NCBI RefSeq assembly: GCF_030865425.1
Contig: NZ_JAVFCB010000003.1
Coordinates: 301,153-365,152 of the forward strand
DNA length: 64,000 bases
DNA from: Microbacterium capsulatum
Lineage (GTDB): Bacteria > Actinomycetota > Actinomycetes > Actinomycetales > Microbacteriaceae
Direction: 5' to 3'
Of the stretch, positions 50,852 to 58,316 are shown piece by piece. The notes below the pieces were generated by a model. The model was not told where the DNA came from and made no database searches. It saw nothing but the letters and a program-made list of their open reading frames with translations. How positions within the stretch are numbered: position 1 is the stretch's first letter; the number at the start of each line of letters is the position of its first letter. A program made the translations under genes and the position numbers.

Positions 50852-51595
50852 ATGGACGATGCACGCTTCGGATTCCGCCCCGGCGGCACGATCCTCGTGA
50901 CGGGGGCCGGCAGCGGGATCGGGCGCGCGACCGCCCTGCGCGCCGCGCAGCAGGGACTCCGGGTCAGCGCCTGGGACATCGCCCCCGACGGGCTCGCCGA
51001 GACGGTGCGCCTGATCACCGAGGGCGGCGGCCTCGCCCGGCCGTGGGTGGGCGATGTCACGGATCCCGCCGTCGTCGCCGACGGCCTGGACGACGCCATC
51101 GCCGCGCTCGGCCCGATCGGCCTGCTGCACAACAACGCCGGACCGCCGTCGAGCGCGAGCCTGAGCTTCGAACGCGCCCTCGAGCTGTGCGTCGGCAGCG
51201 TCCGCCGCATGACCGCCGCCTGGGCCGAGCGCGGGCCGGGCGAGGGGGCCGCCATGGTGGTGACGACCTCGGTCGCGGGAAACCTCGTCGGCACGGACAG
51301 CGACTGGTACTCGGCGGCCAAGGCCGGGCTGATGGGCTATGTCCGCCACCTCGCCGCCCATCGCGCCGCCGAGTTCCGCAGCAACGGCGTGGCACCGGGC
51401 ATGACCGACACGCCCCGACTGGCCGGCTTCGCCGCGAGCCCGATGGGAGAGCGCGTGCTCGGGCGGATCCCGCTGCGCCGGATGGCCTCTCCCGACGACA
51501 TCGCGTTCGCCACGCTCTTCCTGCTGTCGCCCCTCGCCGGCTACGTGAACGGCGTCTTCCTCCCGGTCGACGGCGGCTGGACGGTGACGCAGTGA
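50852..51595 (+). CDS. short-chain dehydrogenase/reductase (SDR)
   Basis: A 247-residue SDR: VTGAGSGIGRATALRAAQQG, AWDIAPDG (Asp, NAD), HNNAGPPSS, Ser in VTTSVAGNL and YSAAK, with a gap-shortened middle (LSFERALELCVGS). GGAG precedes ATG 50852. First gene of a four-gene operon; its stop overlaps the GTG of a thioesterase gene. Confidence 0.83.
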   Translation: MDDARFGFRPGGTILVTGAGSGIGRATALRAAQQGLRVSAWDIAPDGLAETVRLITEGGGLARPWVGDVTDPAVVADGLDDAIAALGPIGLLHNNAGPPSSASLSFERALELCVGSVRRMTAAWAERGPGEGAAMVVTTSVAGNLVGTDSDWYSAAKAGLMGYVRHLAAHRAAEFRSNGVAPGMTDTPRLAGFAASPMGERVLGRIPLRRMASPDDIAFATLFLLSPLAGYVNGVFLPVDGGWTVTQ

Positions 51596-52026
51596 CCGGC
51601 GCCGGTCCCGTCCTGCACAGCGCGCGACACCGCCTCAGCTACGCCGACACCGATCCTGCCGGCATCCTCTACTACGCAGCGTGGTTTCCGAAGATGGAGG
51701 CGCTGCAGACCGAGTTCCTCTACCTTCAGGACCTGCGGCAGGACACTCTGCTCGACCGGTTCGGCTGGTGGACGGTCTCCCGCGCGACGCGCTGCGAGTA
51801 CGTCGCCGCGGCACGGCTGCTCGAGGAGTTCCGCATCGACCTGAGGCTCGGGGAGGTCGGCACGACATCGTTCCGCTTCGATTTCGACATGCGCCGACTC
51901 GGGGACGAGGTGCAGGTCGCGCGCGCGTCGAACACCGTGGTCACGGTGTCGGCCGATCAGCGCCCGGTGCCGCTCCCGGCGGAGCTGCGTGCTCGGCTCG
52001 ACACCTGGCGACAGGCCGGCGCATGA
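51592..52026 (+). CDS. hot-dog acyl-CoA thioesterase (4HBT/YbgC-like)
   Basis: A 144-residue single hot-dog protein with the catalytic motif YADTDPAGILYYAAWFPKME (Asp and the Gly-Ile-Leu-Tyr turn as in 4-hydroxybenzoyl-CoA thioesterase). It would hydrolyse a CoA ester and could rescue CoA from a blocked intermediate, as PaaI does in the phenylacetate path. GTG start overlaps the upstream stop (GTGA); its own stop overlaps the next start (ATGA). Confidence 0.83.
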   Translation: MTGAGPVLHSARHRLSYADTDPAGILYYAAWFPKMEALQTEFLYLQDLRQDTLLDRFGWWTVSRATRCEYVAAARLLEEFRIDLRLGEVGTTSFRFDFDMRRLGDEVQVARASNTVVTVSADQRPVPLPAELRARLDTWRQAGA

Positions 52027-52442
52027 GCGTGGACGACCGCGTCGAGATCGCCATGCTCATCGCACGCATCGCACAGCTGGCGGACGACGGCTCCGTCGGC
52101 GCCTACCTCGACTGCTTCACGACGGACGCGGAGTGGGAGCTCGCCGACGCGAGCGGGATCGGGCTCGAGGTGCAGACGAGACGCGGTCGCGCGGATCTCG
52201 AGGCCGGAGTCCGCGAACGGCGGCGGCAGGGGATGCAGGGCCCCGGAAGCCGTACGAGGCACGACGTCTCGACGATCGCCATCGCCGTGGACGGCGATCG
52301 GGCCTCATCCCGCGCGTACTACCGCTACTACCTCGACACCCACGCGACGCCGCGGCTGGCGACGATGGGCGTGTACGACGACGCGTTCACGCGCGGCCCC
52401 GACGGCTGGCGCCTCGCACGCCGCACGATCACGCGAAGCTGA
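52023..52442 (+). CDS. SnoaL-like (NTF2-fold) protein 2
   Basis: A 139-residue NTF2-like protein: MLIARIAQLADDGSVGAYLD, CFTTDAEWELADASG, GSRTRHDVSTIAIAVDGDRA and YDDAFTRGPDGWRLARRTI. The Asp/His pattern is that of SnoaL_4 proteins and small dehydratases or isomerases. In an operon between a thioesterase and an OYE-type reductase, so a dehydration or isomerisation step is plausible; not proven. Confidence 0.75.
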   Translation: MSVDDRVEIAMLIARIAQLADDGSVGAYLDCFTTDAEWELADASGIGLEVQTRRGRADLEAGVRERRRQGMQGPGSRTRHDVSTIAIAVDGDRASSRAYYRYYLDTHATPRLATMGVYDDAFTRGPDGWRLARRTITRS

Positions 52443-52455
52443 ACGGATCCGGCCG

Positions 52456-53652
52456 ATGGAGAACACCGACGTCCTGCGCGCGCCCCTCGTGGTCGGCCCG
52501 ATCGAGCTGCCGCATCGTCTGGCGGTCTCGCCGATGTGCACGTACGCGGCGGCCGAGGGGTTCGCGACCGACTTCCATCTCGTGCATCTCGGTCGGCTCG
52601 CCCTGGGCGGCGCGGCCCTCACGATGGTCGAAGCCACGGCCGTGGAGCCGCAGGGGCGCATCTCGCACCACGACCTCGGCATCTGGAGCGACGATCACGT
52701 CCCGGGGCTGCGACGCATCGCCGACTTCCTGTCGACGCACGGCTCGATCCCCGGAATCCAGCTCGGTCACGCCGGCCGGCGCGCCTCCGTCCGCGAGCCG
52801 TGGCGCGCGGGCGCTCCGCTGGACGACACGGATGCCGCCGCGGGGTACGCGCCCTGGACGGTCGAGGGGCCGTCCGCCCTGCCTGCCGGGCCCGGATGGC
52901 CCACGCCCGACGCCCTCGACGAGTCCGGGATCCGCCGCAGCATCGCCCGCTGGGTCGAGGCCGCGGAGCGCGCCGTCTCCGCCGGGTTCCGCATCGTCGA
53001 GCTGCACGGGGCGCACGGCTACCTCCTGCACGAGTTCCTGTCACCCGTCGCGAACGCGCGGACGGACGCCTACGGCGGCGATGCGGAACGGCGGATGCGC
53101 TATCCGCTCGAGGTCGTCGCGGCCGTGCGCGAGGCGGTCGGCACGAACGCGGCGCTCGCCTACCGCCTCTCCGCCGTGGACGGCGTCGCCGGCGGCCTCA
53201 CCGTCGAGGAGACCGCCGTCTTCGCGCGGCGCCTGCAGGATGCCGGCGTCGATCTCATCGACGTGTCCTCCGGCGGCGTCTCGACCGATCGATCGATCGA
53301 GACGCGCGTCCGCCGCGGCTTCGCCTTCCACGCGGACTTCTCCCGCCGCATCCGCGAATCCGTCGACGTGCCCGTCGCGACGGTCGGACTCGTCGTCGAG
53401 CCCGAACAGGCACGCCTGCTCGTCGCATCCGGCGATGCCGACCTGATCCTGCTCGGGCGCACGGTCCTCGACGACCCGAACTGGCCGCACCACGCGATGC
53501 GACGTCTCGGCGACGCCTCGTTCGAATCGTGGGACGTGCGCTTCGGCAGCGCGCTGGGCCCGCACGCGGCGCTGATCGAGCGCCTGGGCGCGGCCGGCGA
53601 GACCCCGCTGTCCCGATTCCGCCCGCAGGCGGACGCTCACAGACCGGGGTAG
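52456..53652 (+). CDS. old yellow enzyme-type flavin oxidoreductase (YqjM-like)
   Basis: A 398-residue TIM-barrel flavoprotein: LAVSPMCTYAAAEGFATDFH (redox-tuning Cys of the YqjM class), VEATAVEPQGRISHHDLGIW, QLGHAGRRAS, ELHGAHGYLLHEFLSP (substrate-binding His pair), and an FMN phosphate site near VEPEQARLLVAS and LILLGRTVLDDP. Such enzymes reduce the C=C bond of unsaturated ketones. Starts 13 bases after the SnoaL gene; its last 16 bases overlap the convergent EthD-like gene. Confidence 0.88.
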   Translation: MENTDVLRAPLVVGPIELPHRLAVSPMCTYAAAEGFATDFHLVHLGRLALGGAALTMVEATAVEPQGRISHHDLGIWSDDHVPGLRRIADFLSTHGSIPGIQLGHAGRRASVREPWRAGAPLDDTDAAAGYAPWTVEGPSALPAGPGWPTPDALDESGIRRSIARWVEAAERAVSAGFRIVELHGAHGYLLHEFLSPVANARTDAYGGDAERRMRYPLEVVAAVREAVGTNAALAYRLSAVDGVAGGLTVEETAVFARRLQDAGVDLIDVSSGGVSTDRSIETRVRRGFAFHADFSRRIRESVDVPVATVGLVVEPEQARLLVASGDADLILLGRTVLDDPNWPHHAMRRLGDASFESWDVRFGSALGPHAALIERLGAAGETPLSRFRPQADAHRPG

Positions 53653-54392
53653 GCGAACGGGTCGATCGCCGCGGCCGTCGTCGCGAGCAGACGCTCCCCG
53701 ACGGCGGGTGCGGAGGCTTCGACCTCGAGCAGGCGCCGGGAGGCCTCCCCGGGGTCGCCGTCGAGGTACACGAGTCTCACGCGCATGCTGCCGGGGCCGC
53801 GTTCGGGGGACTCCTCGAACGGCAGCGAGGAGTGTCGCTGGGGGTGGCTGTACGAGAACGTCCACACCCCGGCGACGCCCTCGACGTCGAGGATGCCGGG
53901 GATCAGCGTCCGATCCTCGTACTCATGCGCGGCGTGCACCTCGGGGGTGTGCGGGTCGTCGAACCGCGTCACGACGACCCGCACACCCCTGTTCGGACGG
54001 AACGGCAGGACGTCCGGGGCCACCAGCGCGGACGGCGCGGCGTATCCCTTGACAGGGCGGAAGAAGGCGAGCAGAGGCCGGCGCACCCCCGGGATGATCG
54101 GACCGCGGCCCCACTGGAAGGACGCCTCGCCGAGCGCGTCCCACGCGGCGACGGATGCGTCCACCGGGGAGCGGAACCAGTACATGGCGACGTAGTCGGT
54201 GCCCGCGAACCCGGGATCCGCGGCATTCCCCGCGGCCGCGTCGTCGATCACGGCCCACCGCTCGCCCCACGCGACGCCGGGCAGGGCCAGGTTCTCCGGC
54301 CTGTGGTCGAACAGATGCCAGCGGTTGTAGGCGCCATGCTGCGTCGGATCCGTCAGTTCCACGAAGGAGAAGAACGCCAGCTCTGCGAACAT
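53637..54392 (-). CDS. uncharacterised protein with tandem EthD/Dabb-like halves
   Basis: A 251-residue protein I do not recognise at gene level. Two halves each look like a ferredoxin-type alpha+beta barrel: WHLFDHRPENLALPGVAWGE and later HEYEDRTLIPGILDVEGVAG, both pairing His or acidic residues with a Pro-Gly turn as in EthD or Dabb proteins. ATG 54392 is six bases from a -10 TTGTAT whose -35 is TTGACG at exact 17-bp spacing, so the message is leaderless. A KstR2-type operator overlaps that -10. The tight control argues for a real pathway role. Confidence 0.7.
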   Translation of the reverse strand: MFAELAFFSFVELTDPTQHGAYNRWHLFDHRPENLALPGVAWGERWAVIDDAAAGNAADPGFAGTDYVAMYWFRSPVDASVAAWDALGEASFQWGRGPIIPGVRRPLLAFFRPVKGYAAPSALVAPDVLPFRPNRGVRVVVTRFDDPHTPEVHAAHEYEDRTLIPGILDVEGVAGVWTFSYSHPQRHSSLPFEESPERGPGSMRVRLVYLDGDPGEASRRLLEVEASAPAVGERLLATTAAAIDPFAYPGL

Positions 54393-54398
54393 GCTCCC

Positions 54399-54427
54399 AT
54401 ACAAGCGCTTGCTCGGTTGCTCGTCAA
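54399..54427 (-). promoter_or_regulatory. leaderless promoter with KstR2-type operator (site 14)
   Basis: On the minus strand TTGACG, 17 bp, TTGTAT, six bases, ATG. The operator TACAAGCGCTTGCT (54400-54413) overlaps the -10 and spacer and is one mismatch from AnCAAGnnCTTGnT. Confidence 0.75.
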
Positions 54428-54440
54428 GGGCGGGATCCGT

Positions 54441-55478
54441 TCAGCCCTCCCGGGCGAACAGCCCCTCGGCTCGCCCCGTGCGCACCAGTTCGAGATGCAT
54501 CGCCGTCTGGCGCAGCGCGGAATGCAGGGAGAACCCGCGCAGCTGAGCCCACCCTCCGGTCCAGGTCATCCGGCGGGCGTACTCCCAGATCGGCGCGTCG
54601 CCGAGCTCCGGCAGCAGCGCGGCGACCTCCCGGGTGCGCCGCAGGTGGTGCCGCACGATCTCGGCACGACGCACCCCCAGGCCGCGGTAGCGGAACTCGT
54701 GCCCCGGCAGCACCTGCAGGTCGTCGTAGGGTGCGAGCCGGTCGAGGGAGTCGATGAGCTCGGCCAGCGCCTGCTCCGGACGGAGCGTGCCGATGCCCAC
54801 GCCGGAGTAGATCCGCGGCAGCACGTGGTCGCCGACGTAGATCAGGCCACGGTGCTCGTCGACGAGGCAGACGTGCCCGCCGGTGTGACCGGGCGTGGTC
54901 ACGACCCGCAGTGCGTGGCCCGGAAGGTCCACCGCGTCGCCGTCGCGGAGCAGCCGATCCGGATCCAGATCCGCGACGAGCGCGGGGCGGTCGAATTCCG
55001 CACGCAGGTCGTCGCGGCGGTCCTCCGGCACCCCCCAGGCCTCGAGCCGCAGATCGTAGCTCGCACGGTCGCGTCGCTCCCCCGCGGTCTCCTGCGCGAG
55101 CACGAGCCGCTCGTCCGCGGAGAACATCACCGCGGCACCGGTCTCGTTCCGGATCCGACCGCACAGACCGAGGTGGTCCGGGTGGAAGTGGGTGGCGATC
55201 ACGGTGCGCACGTCCGCCATGCGGCGGCCGATCGTCGCGAGCGCGGCCGACACCGCGTCGAACGCGTCGTCACCGGGCCAGCCCGGATCGATCAGGTGCA
55301 CGCCGCCGTCGGCCGAGAGCAGCGCGTAGCCCAGCGTGCTGGGCAGCATCCCGCCAGGGATCGGCACGGCGAACGCCCAGACGTCCGCGGCGACCTCCTC
55401 GGGCGCGGAGTGCTCCCCGCGGTCCCAGGCCGTCTGCTGCACGGTACTGAGGGAACGGATGACGGCTTCGTCGCTCAT
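54441..55478 (-). CDS. MBL-fold metallo-hydrolase
   Basis: A 345-residue metallo-beta-lactamase-fold protein: first metal motif THFHPDHLG, then TTPGHTGGHVCL and GDHVLPRI, plus VLPGHEFRY. It binds two metal ions and hydrolyses esters, thioesters or lactones. The C-terminal 70 residues form an extra helical cap. ATG 55478 is seven bases from -10 TAGGGT, so the message looks leaderless, with an operator in the spacer. A lactone or CoA-thioester substrate in the pathway is possible. Confidence 0.85.
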   Translation of the reverse strand: MSDEAVIRSLSTVQQTAWDRGEHSAPEEVAADVWAFAVPIPGGMLPSTLGYALLSADGGVHLIDPGWPGDDAFDAVSAALATIGRRMADVRTVIATHFHPDHLGLCGRIRNETGAAVMFSADERLVLAQETAGERRDRASYDLRLEAWGVPEDRRDDLRAEFDRPALVADLDPDRLLRDGDAVDLPGHALRVVTTPGHTGGHVCLVDEHRGLIYVGDHVLPRIYSGVGIGTLRPEQALAELIDSLDRLAPYDDLQVLPGHEFRYRGLGVRRAEIVRHHLRRTREVAALLPELGDAPIWEYARRMTWTGGWAQLRGFSLHSALRQTAMHLELVRTGRAEGLFAREG

Positions 55479-55485
55479 GCACCCG

Positions 55486-55514
55486 ACCCTAGCAATTGCT
55501 TGGTTTCTTGCCAA
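55486..55514 (-). promoter_or_regulatory. leaderless promoter with operator in the spacer (site 15)
   Basis: On the minus strand TTGGCA, 17 bp, TAGGGT, seven bases, ATG 55478. Operator CCCTAGCAATTGCTTGGT (55487-55504) fills spacer and -10. Confidence 0.75.
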
Positions 55515-55532
55515 TCGCCGTCTAAGCTACCA

Positions 55533-55546
55533 AATAAGCGCTTGCT
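55533..55546. promoter_or_regulatory. KstR2-type operator before the MFS gene (site 16)
   Basis: AATAAGCGCTTGCT, one mismatch from AnCAAGnnCTTGnT, 40 bases before ATG 55587. Flanking ACCAAAT and TTGCTAGGT extend the symmetry to 26 bp. Confidence 0.75.
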
Positions 55547-55586
55547 TGCTAGGTCGAGGCGACGGCGCGACGACGACAGGAACGTG

Positions 55587-57017
55587 ATGACGCGAGCGCA
55601 CGGCGGCGGGATGAGCATCGCGGTGCTGGCATTCGCGGGGATGCTCTCGTCACTGCAGTTCACCCTGATCGTCCCCGTGCTCCCCGACATCCCCGCCGCT
55701 CTGCGCGTCGGCCCCGACGATGCCTCGTGGCTCGTGACGATCGCGCTGCTCACCGGCACGGTCGTCACACCGGTGTTCGGCCGCCTGGCCGACGTGCACG
55801 GCCGGCGGCGGATGCTGCTCGTCTCACTCGTCCTGCTCGCGGCGGGATCGGCCCTCGCCGCGATCTGGAACGTGTTCCCCGCCGTGCTCGTCGGGCGGGG
55901 CCTGCAGGGCACCGCCACGGCGATCGTGCCGATCGGCATCAGCCTCATCCGCGAGACGACGAACCGGGAACGGGCGAACCTCGGCGCCGCGCTCATGAGC
56001 GGGACGATCGGCATCGGCTCGGCGCTCGGGCTCCCCCTGTCCGGTGTTCTGGCGACCCTCGGCGGCCTGCCGCTGCTGTTCGGATTCTCGGCGGTCGCCG
56101 CCGCCCTCTTCCTCGGGCTGGTCCTGGTCTTCGTGCCCGCCTCGGCGCAGCGGTCGCCTGGTCGCTTCGACGCCGTGGGGACCGTGCTGTTCGCGGCTGC
56201 CCTCGCGACGGCGCTCGTCGTCGTCTCGAAGTGGCTGACCTGGGGGCAGGACGCGCCGTGGGCGATCGCGGCGCTCATCGCGGCCTCCGCCCTCGCGACC
56301 GCCGCCTGGATCCCCTGGGAGCTGCGCAGCACGAGCCCCGCGATCGACCTCCGCCTGGCGATGCGACCCCGGGTCCTGCAGATCAACCTCGCGTCGCTGC
56401 TGCGGTCGTTCGGGATGTACGCCAACCACCTGCTGACGATGCAGGAGGCGCGCGCGCCGGTGGAGACGGGCGCAGGGCTGGGCATCCCCACCCTCGGCGC
56501 CGGCCTCATGCTGCTGCCGGGGGCCGCCGTCATGATCGTCGTCGCGCCGTTCGGCGCGCGGCTGCTCACCCGCCTCGGCCCGCGCACCACGCTGGCGCTC
56601 GGCGCGGCGGTGATGTGCGCGGCTTTCGTCTTCCGCTTCTTCGCGCACCAGAGCGCGATCACCGTGCTGCTGGGGACCCTGTTCGTCGGGACCGGCACCG
56701 CGCTGTCCTTCGCCGCGATGCCCGTGCTGATCATGGACGCCGTGCCGGCGGCCGCCGCGACCTCCGCCGTCGCGGTGAACGCGCTGGTGCGCTCGGTGGG
56801 CGGGGCCGTGGCCAGCGCAGGACTCGCGGTGCTCATCCTCGCATTCGGCGCCGCAGGGCACCCCGACTTCGTCTCCGCGACCGGTCTCTCCGGGGCGCTG
56901 CTCGGGGTCGCCGGGCTGTGCGCCGTCGGGGCGCTGATCGCGATCGCCCTGCCTCGCAGCGCCGACCGCAGATTCGACCGCGTCGCGTTCGACCGCCTCG
57001 AGAAGGAGCTCTCGTGA
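55587..57017 (+). CDS. MFS transporter (DHA2-like, about 14 membrane segments)
   Basis: A 476-residue major facilitator with VLPDIPAALRVGPDDASWLV in the first helices, the motif A copy GRLADVHGRRRMLLVSL and repeated hydrophobic helices to the end (ATGLSGALLGVAGLCAVGAL). The general form is that of drug:proton antiporters, but in the island it could carry steroid-derived acids or expel toxic intermediates. AGGA precedes ATG 55587. Coupled to a SnoaL-like gene by GTGA. Confidence 0.88.
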   Translation: MTRAHGGGMSIAVLAFAGMLSSLQFTLIVPVLPDIPAALRVGPDDASWLVTIALLTGTVVTPVFGRLADVHGRRRMLLVSLVLLAAGSALAAIWNVFPAVLVGRGLQGTATAIVPIGISLIRETTNRERANLGAALMSGTIGIGSALGLPLSGVLATLGGLPLLFGFSAVAAALFLGLVLVFVPASAQRSPGRFDAVGTVLFAAALATALVVVSKWLTWGQDAPWAIAALIAASALATAAWIPWELRSTSPAIDLRLAMRPRVLQINLASLLRSFGMYANHLLTMQEARAPVETGAGLGIPTLGAGLMLLPGAAVMIVVAPFGARLLTRLGPRTTLALGAAVMCAAFVFRFFAHQSAITVLLGTLFVGTGTALSFAAMPVLIMDAVPAAAATSAVAVNALVRSVGGAVASAGLAVLILAFGAAGHPDFVSATGLSGALLGVAGLCAVGALIAIALPRSADRRFDRVAFDRLEKELS

Positions 57018-57508
57018 ACGACATCGAGATGCGGCTGCGCGCCGCGGAGGACCGGCTGGAGATCCTCGAGCTCGAGGGGCGCTACGCGCGATCCTTCGAC
57101 GACCACGACGGCGACTCCTGGGCGGCGCTGTTCACCGCGGACGGGATCTACCGGTCGCGCAGCGTCGACGGGCAGCCGCCGGCGACGTTCGTGCAGGGCA
57201 CGGACGCGCTCCGCGACTACTGCACCTCGGCGCCGTTCCGCGGGATCCACCTGTTCCACCTGCCGCAGCTGACGATCGACGGGGATACCGCCGTCGGGCG
57301 GATCCACCTCGAGTACCACGGCGAGTGGACGGAGGATCCCGGCAGCCCGGTCCTGCATCTCGTCGGCTTCTACGACGCGTCCTACCACCGCGTCGACGGC
57401 GCCTGGCTGCTGGCTCAGCGGGTCACCACGGCGTACTCGCGGACCCTCCGCACGGGCTTCGGCTATCTGCCGGGCACGGGGCTGACCTCGGGCGGAGACC
57501 TCGACTGA
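57014..57508 (+). CDS. SnoaL-like (NTF2-fold) protein 3
   Basis: A 164-residue NTF2-like protein starting with a coiled N-terminal helix (MRLRAAEDRLEILELEGRYA), then RSFDDHDGDSWAALFTADGI, HLFHLPQLTIDGDTAVGRIH and LVGFYDASYHRVDGAWLLAQ. The Asp-His-Asp set and paired His residues are those of SnoaL_4 dehydratase/isomerase-like proteins. GTG 57014 overlaps the MFS stop. Why a small soluble enzyme is coupled to a transporter is unclear; it may act on the imported compound. Confidence 0.75.
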   Translation: MNDIEMRLRAAEDRLEILELEGRYARSFDDHDGDSWAALFTADGIYRSRSVDGQPPATFVQGTDALRDYCTSAPFRGIHLFHLPQLTIDGDTAVGRIHLEYHGEWTEDPGSPVLHLVGFYDASYHRVDGAWLLAQRVTTAYSRTLRTGFGYLPGTGLTSGGDLD

Positions 57509-57532
57509 CCCCGCGCCCCGCGCGGATCGGCG

Positions 57533-58288
57533 TCAGTCCGGGCGCCGGAAGGTGAGGGAACGCTTGGCGAGAAAGGCCTCCCGAGCGAGGGCGTACTCCG
57601 GCGAGTCGAGCAGAGCGCCCTGCACCGCCAGCTCGGCGTCCAGCGACCGCTCGAGGGTCCCCTCGGCCGCGTCCCGCAGCAGGCGCTTCGACGCGTACGC
57701 CGCACTCTGCGGGGCGTCCAGGATCCGGTCCGCGTAGAACCCGACCCGCTCGTCGAGCGCGTGCTCCGGCACCGCCTCGGCGATGAGCCCCCAGTCGGCG
57801 GCCTGCGCCGCCGGGATCCTCTCGCCGCCCAGGACCATCCGCGTCGCCCTGACGCGCCCGACCAGTTCGACGAGAGTGCGGGTCGCGCCGCCGTCGGGGA
57901 CGAGCCCGATCGGCAGGAAGGGCATGAGGAAGAACGCGGCCTCGGAGGCGACCACGAGGTCGCAGGCGAGCGCGATCGAGGCGCCGACGCCGGCGGCCGG
58001 ACCCTGCACCCGCGCGATCGTCACGGCGCGCGCCTCGGCGATGGCGCGGACGACGCGGGCGGCGACCACGACGGTCTCGGCGTCGACGGTGCCGGAGAGG
58101 TCTGCGCCGGTGCAGAACGCCCGCCCCTCGCCTTCGAGCACGATGACGGACGGCGCGGCGGCATCCGCGGAGCGGATCGCGTCGGCCAGCGCGGCGAGGT
58201 CCTCGGTGGACAGGGCGTTCAGACGGGACGGCTTGTTCAGCCGTACGACCGCGCGGTCGCCGATCTGCTCCTGCGAAACGATCTGCAT
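57533..58288 (-). CDS. enoyl-CoA hydratase/isomerase family protein, PaaG-like isomerase
   Basis: A 251-residue crotonase-fold protein. The first hydratase Glu is missing (GVGASIALACDLVVASEAAF) and the second site reads LPIGLVPDGGATRTL, where Asp replaces Glu, as in PaaG and other isomerases (compare IGLVPDSGGTW in PaaG). It is therefore more likely a double-bond or ring isomerase than a hydratase. GGAGG lies six bases before ATG 58288. It carries the rightmost island operator. It could serve the steroid path or supply the PaaG step missing from the paa cluster. Confidence 0.82.
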   Translation of the reverse strand: MQIVSQEQIGDRAVVRLNKPSRLNALSTEDLAALADAIRSADAAAPSVIVLEGEGRAFCTGADLSGTVDAETVVVAARVVRAIAEARAVTIARVQGPAAGVGASIALACDLVVASEAAFFLMPFLPIGLVPDGGATRTLVELVGRVRATRMVLGGERIPAAQAADWGLIAEAVPEHALDERVGFYADRILDAPQSAAYASKRLLRDAAEGTLERSLDAELAVQGALLDSPEYALAREAFLAKRSLTFRRPD

Positions 58289-58316
58289 GCGGATCCTCCC
58301 TCGACCATCCGAGCAT

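Noticed and set aside
52536..57017. A 1493-codon open frame on the plus strand
   Set aside because: Only its last 477 codons (from 55587) are a real protein, the MFS transporter. The rest is the out-of-frame shadow of the OYE, EthD-like and MBL genes in GC-rich DNA, with Arg/Pro-rich nonsense.
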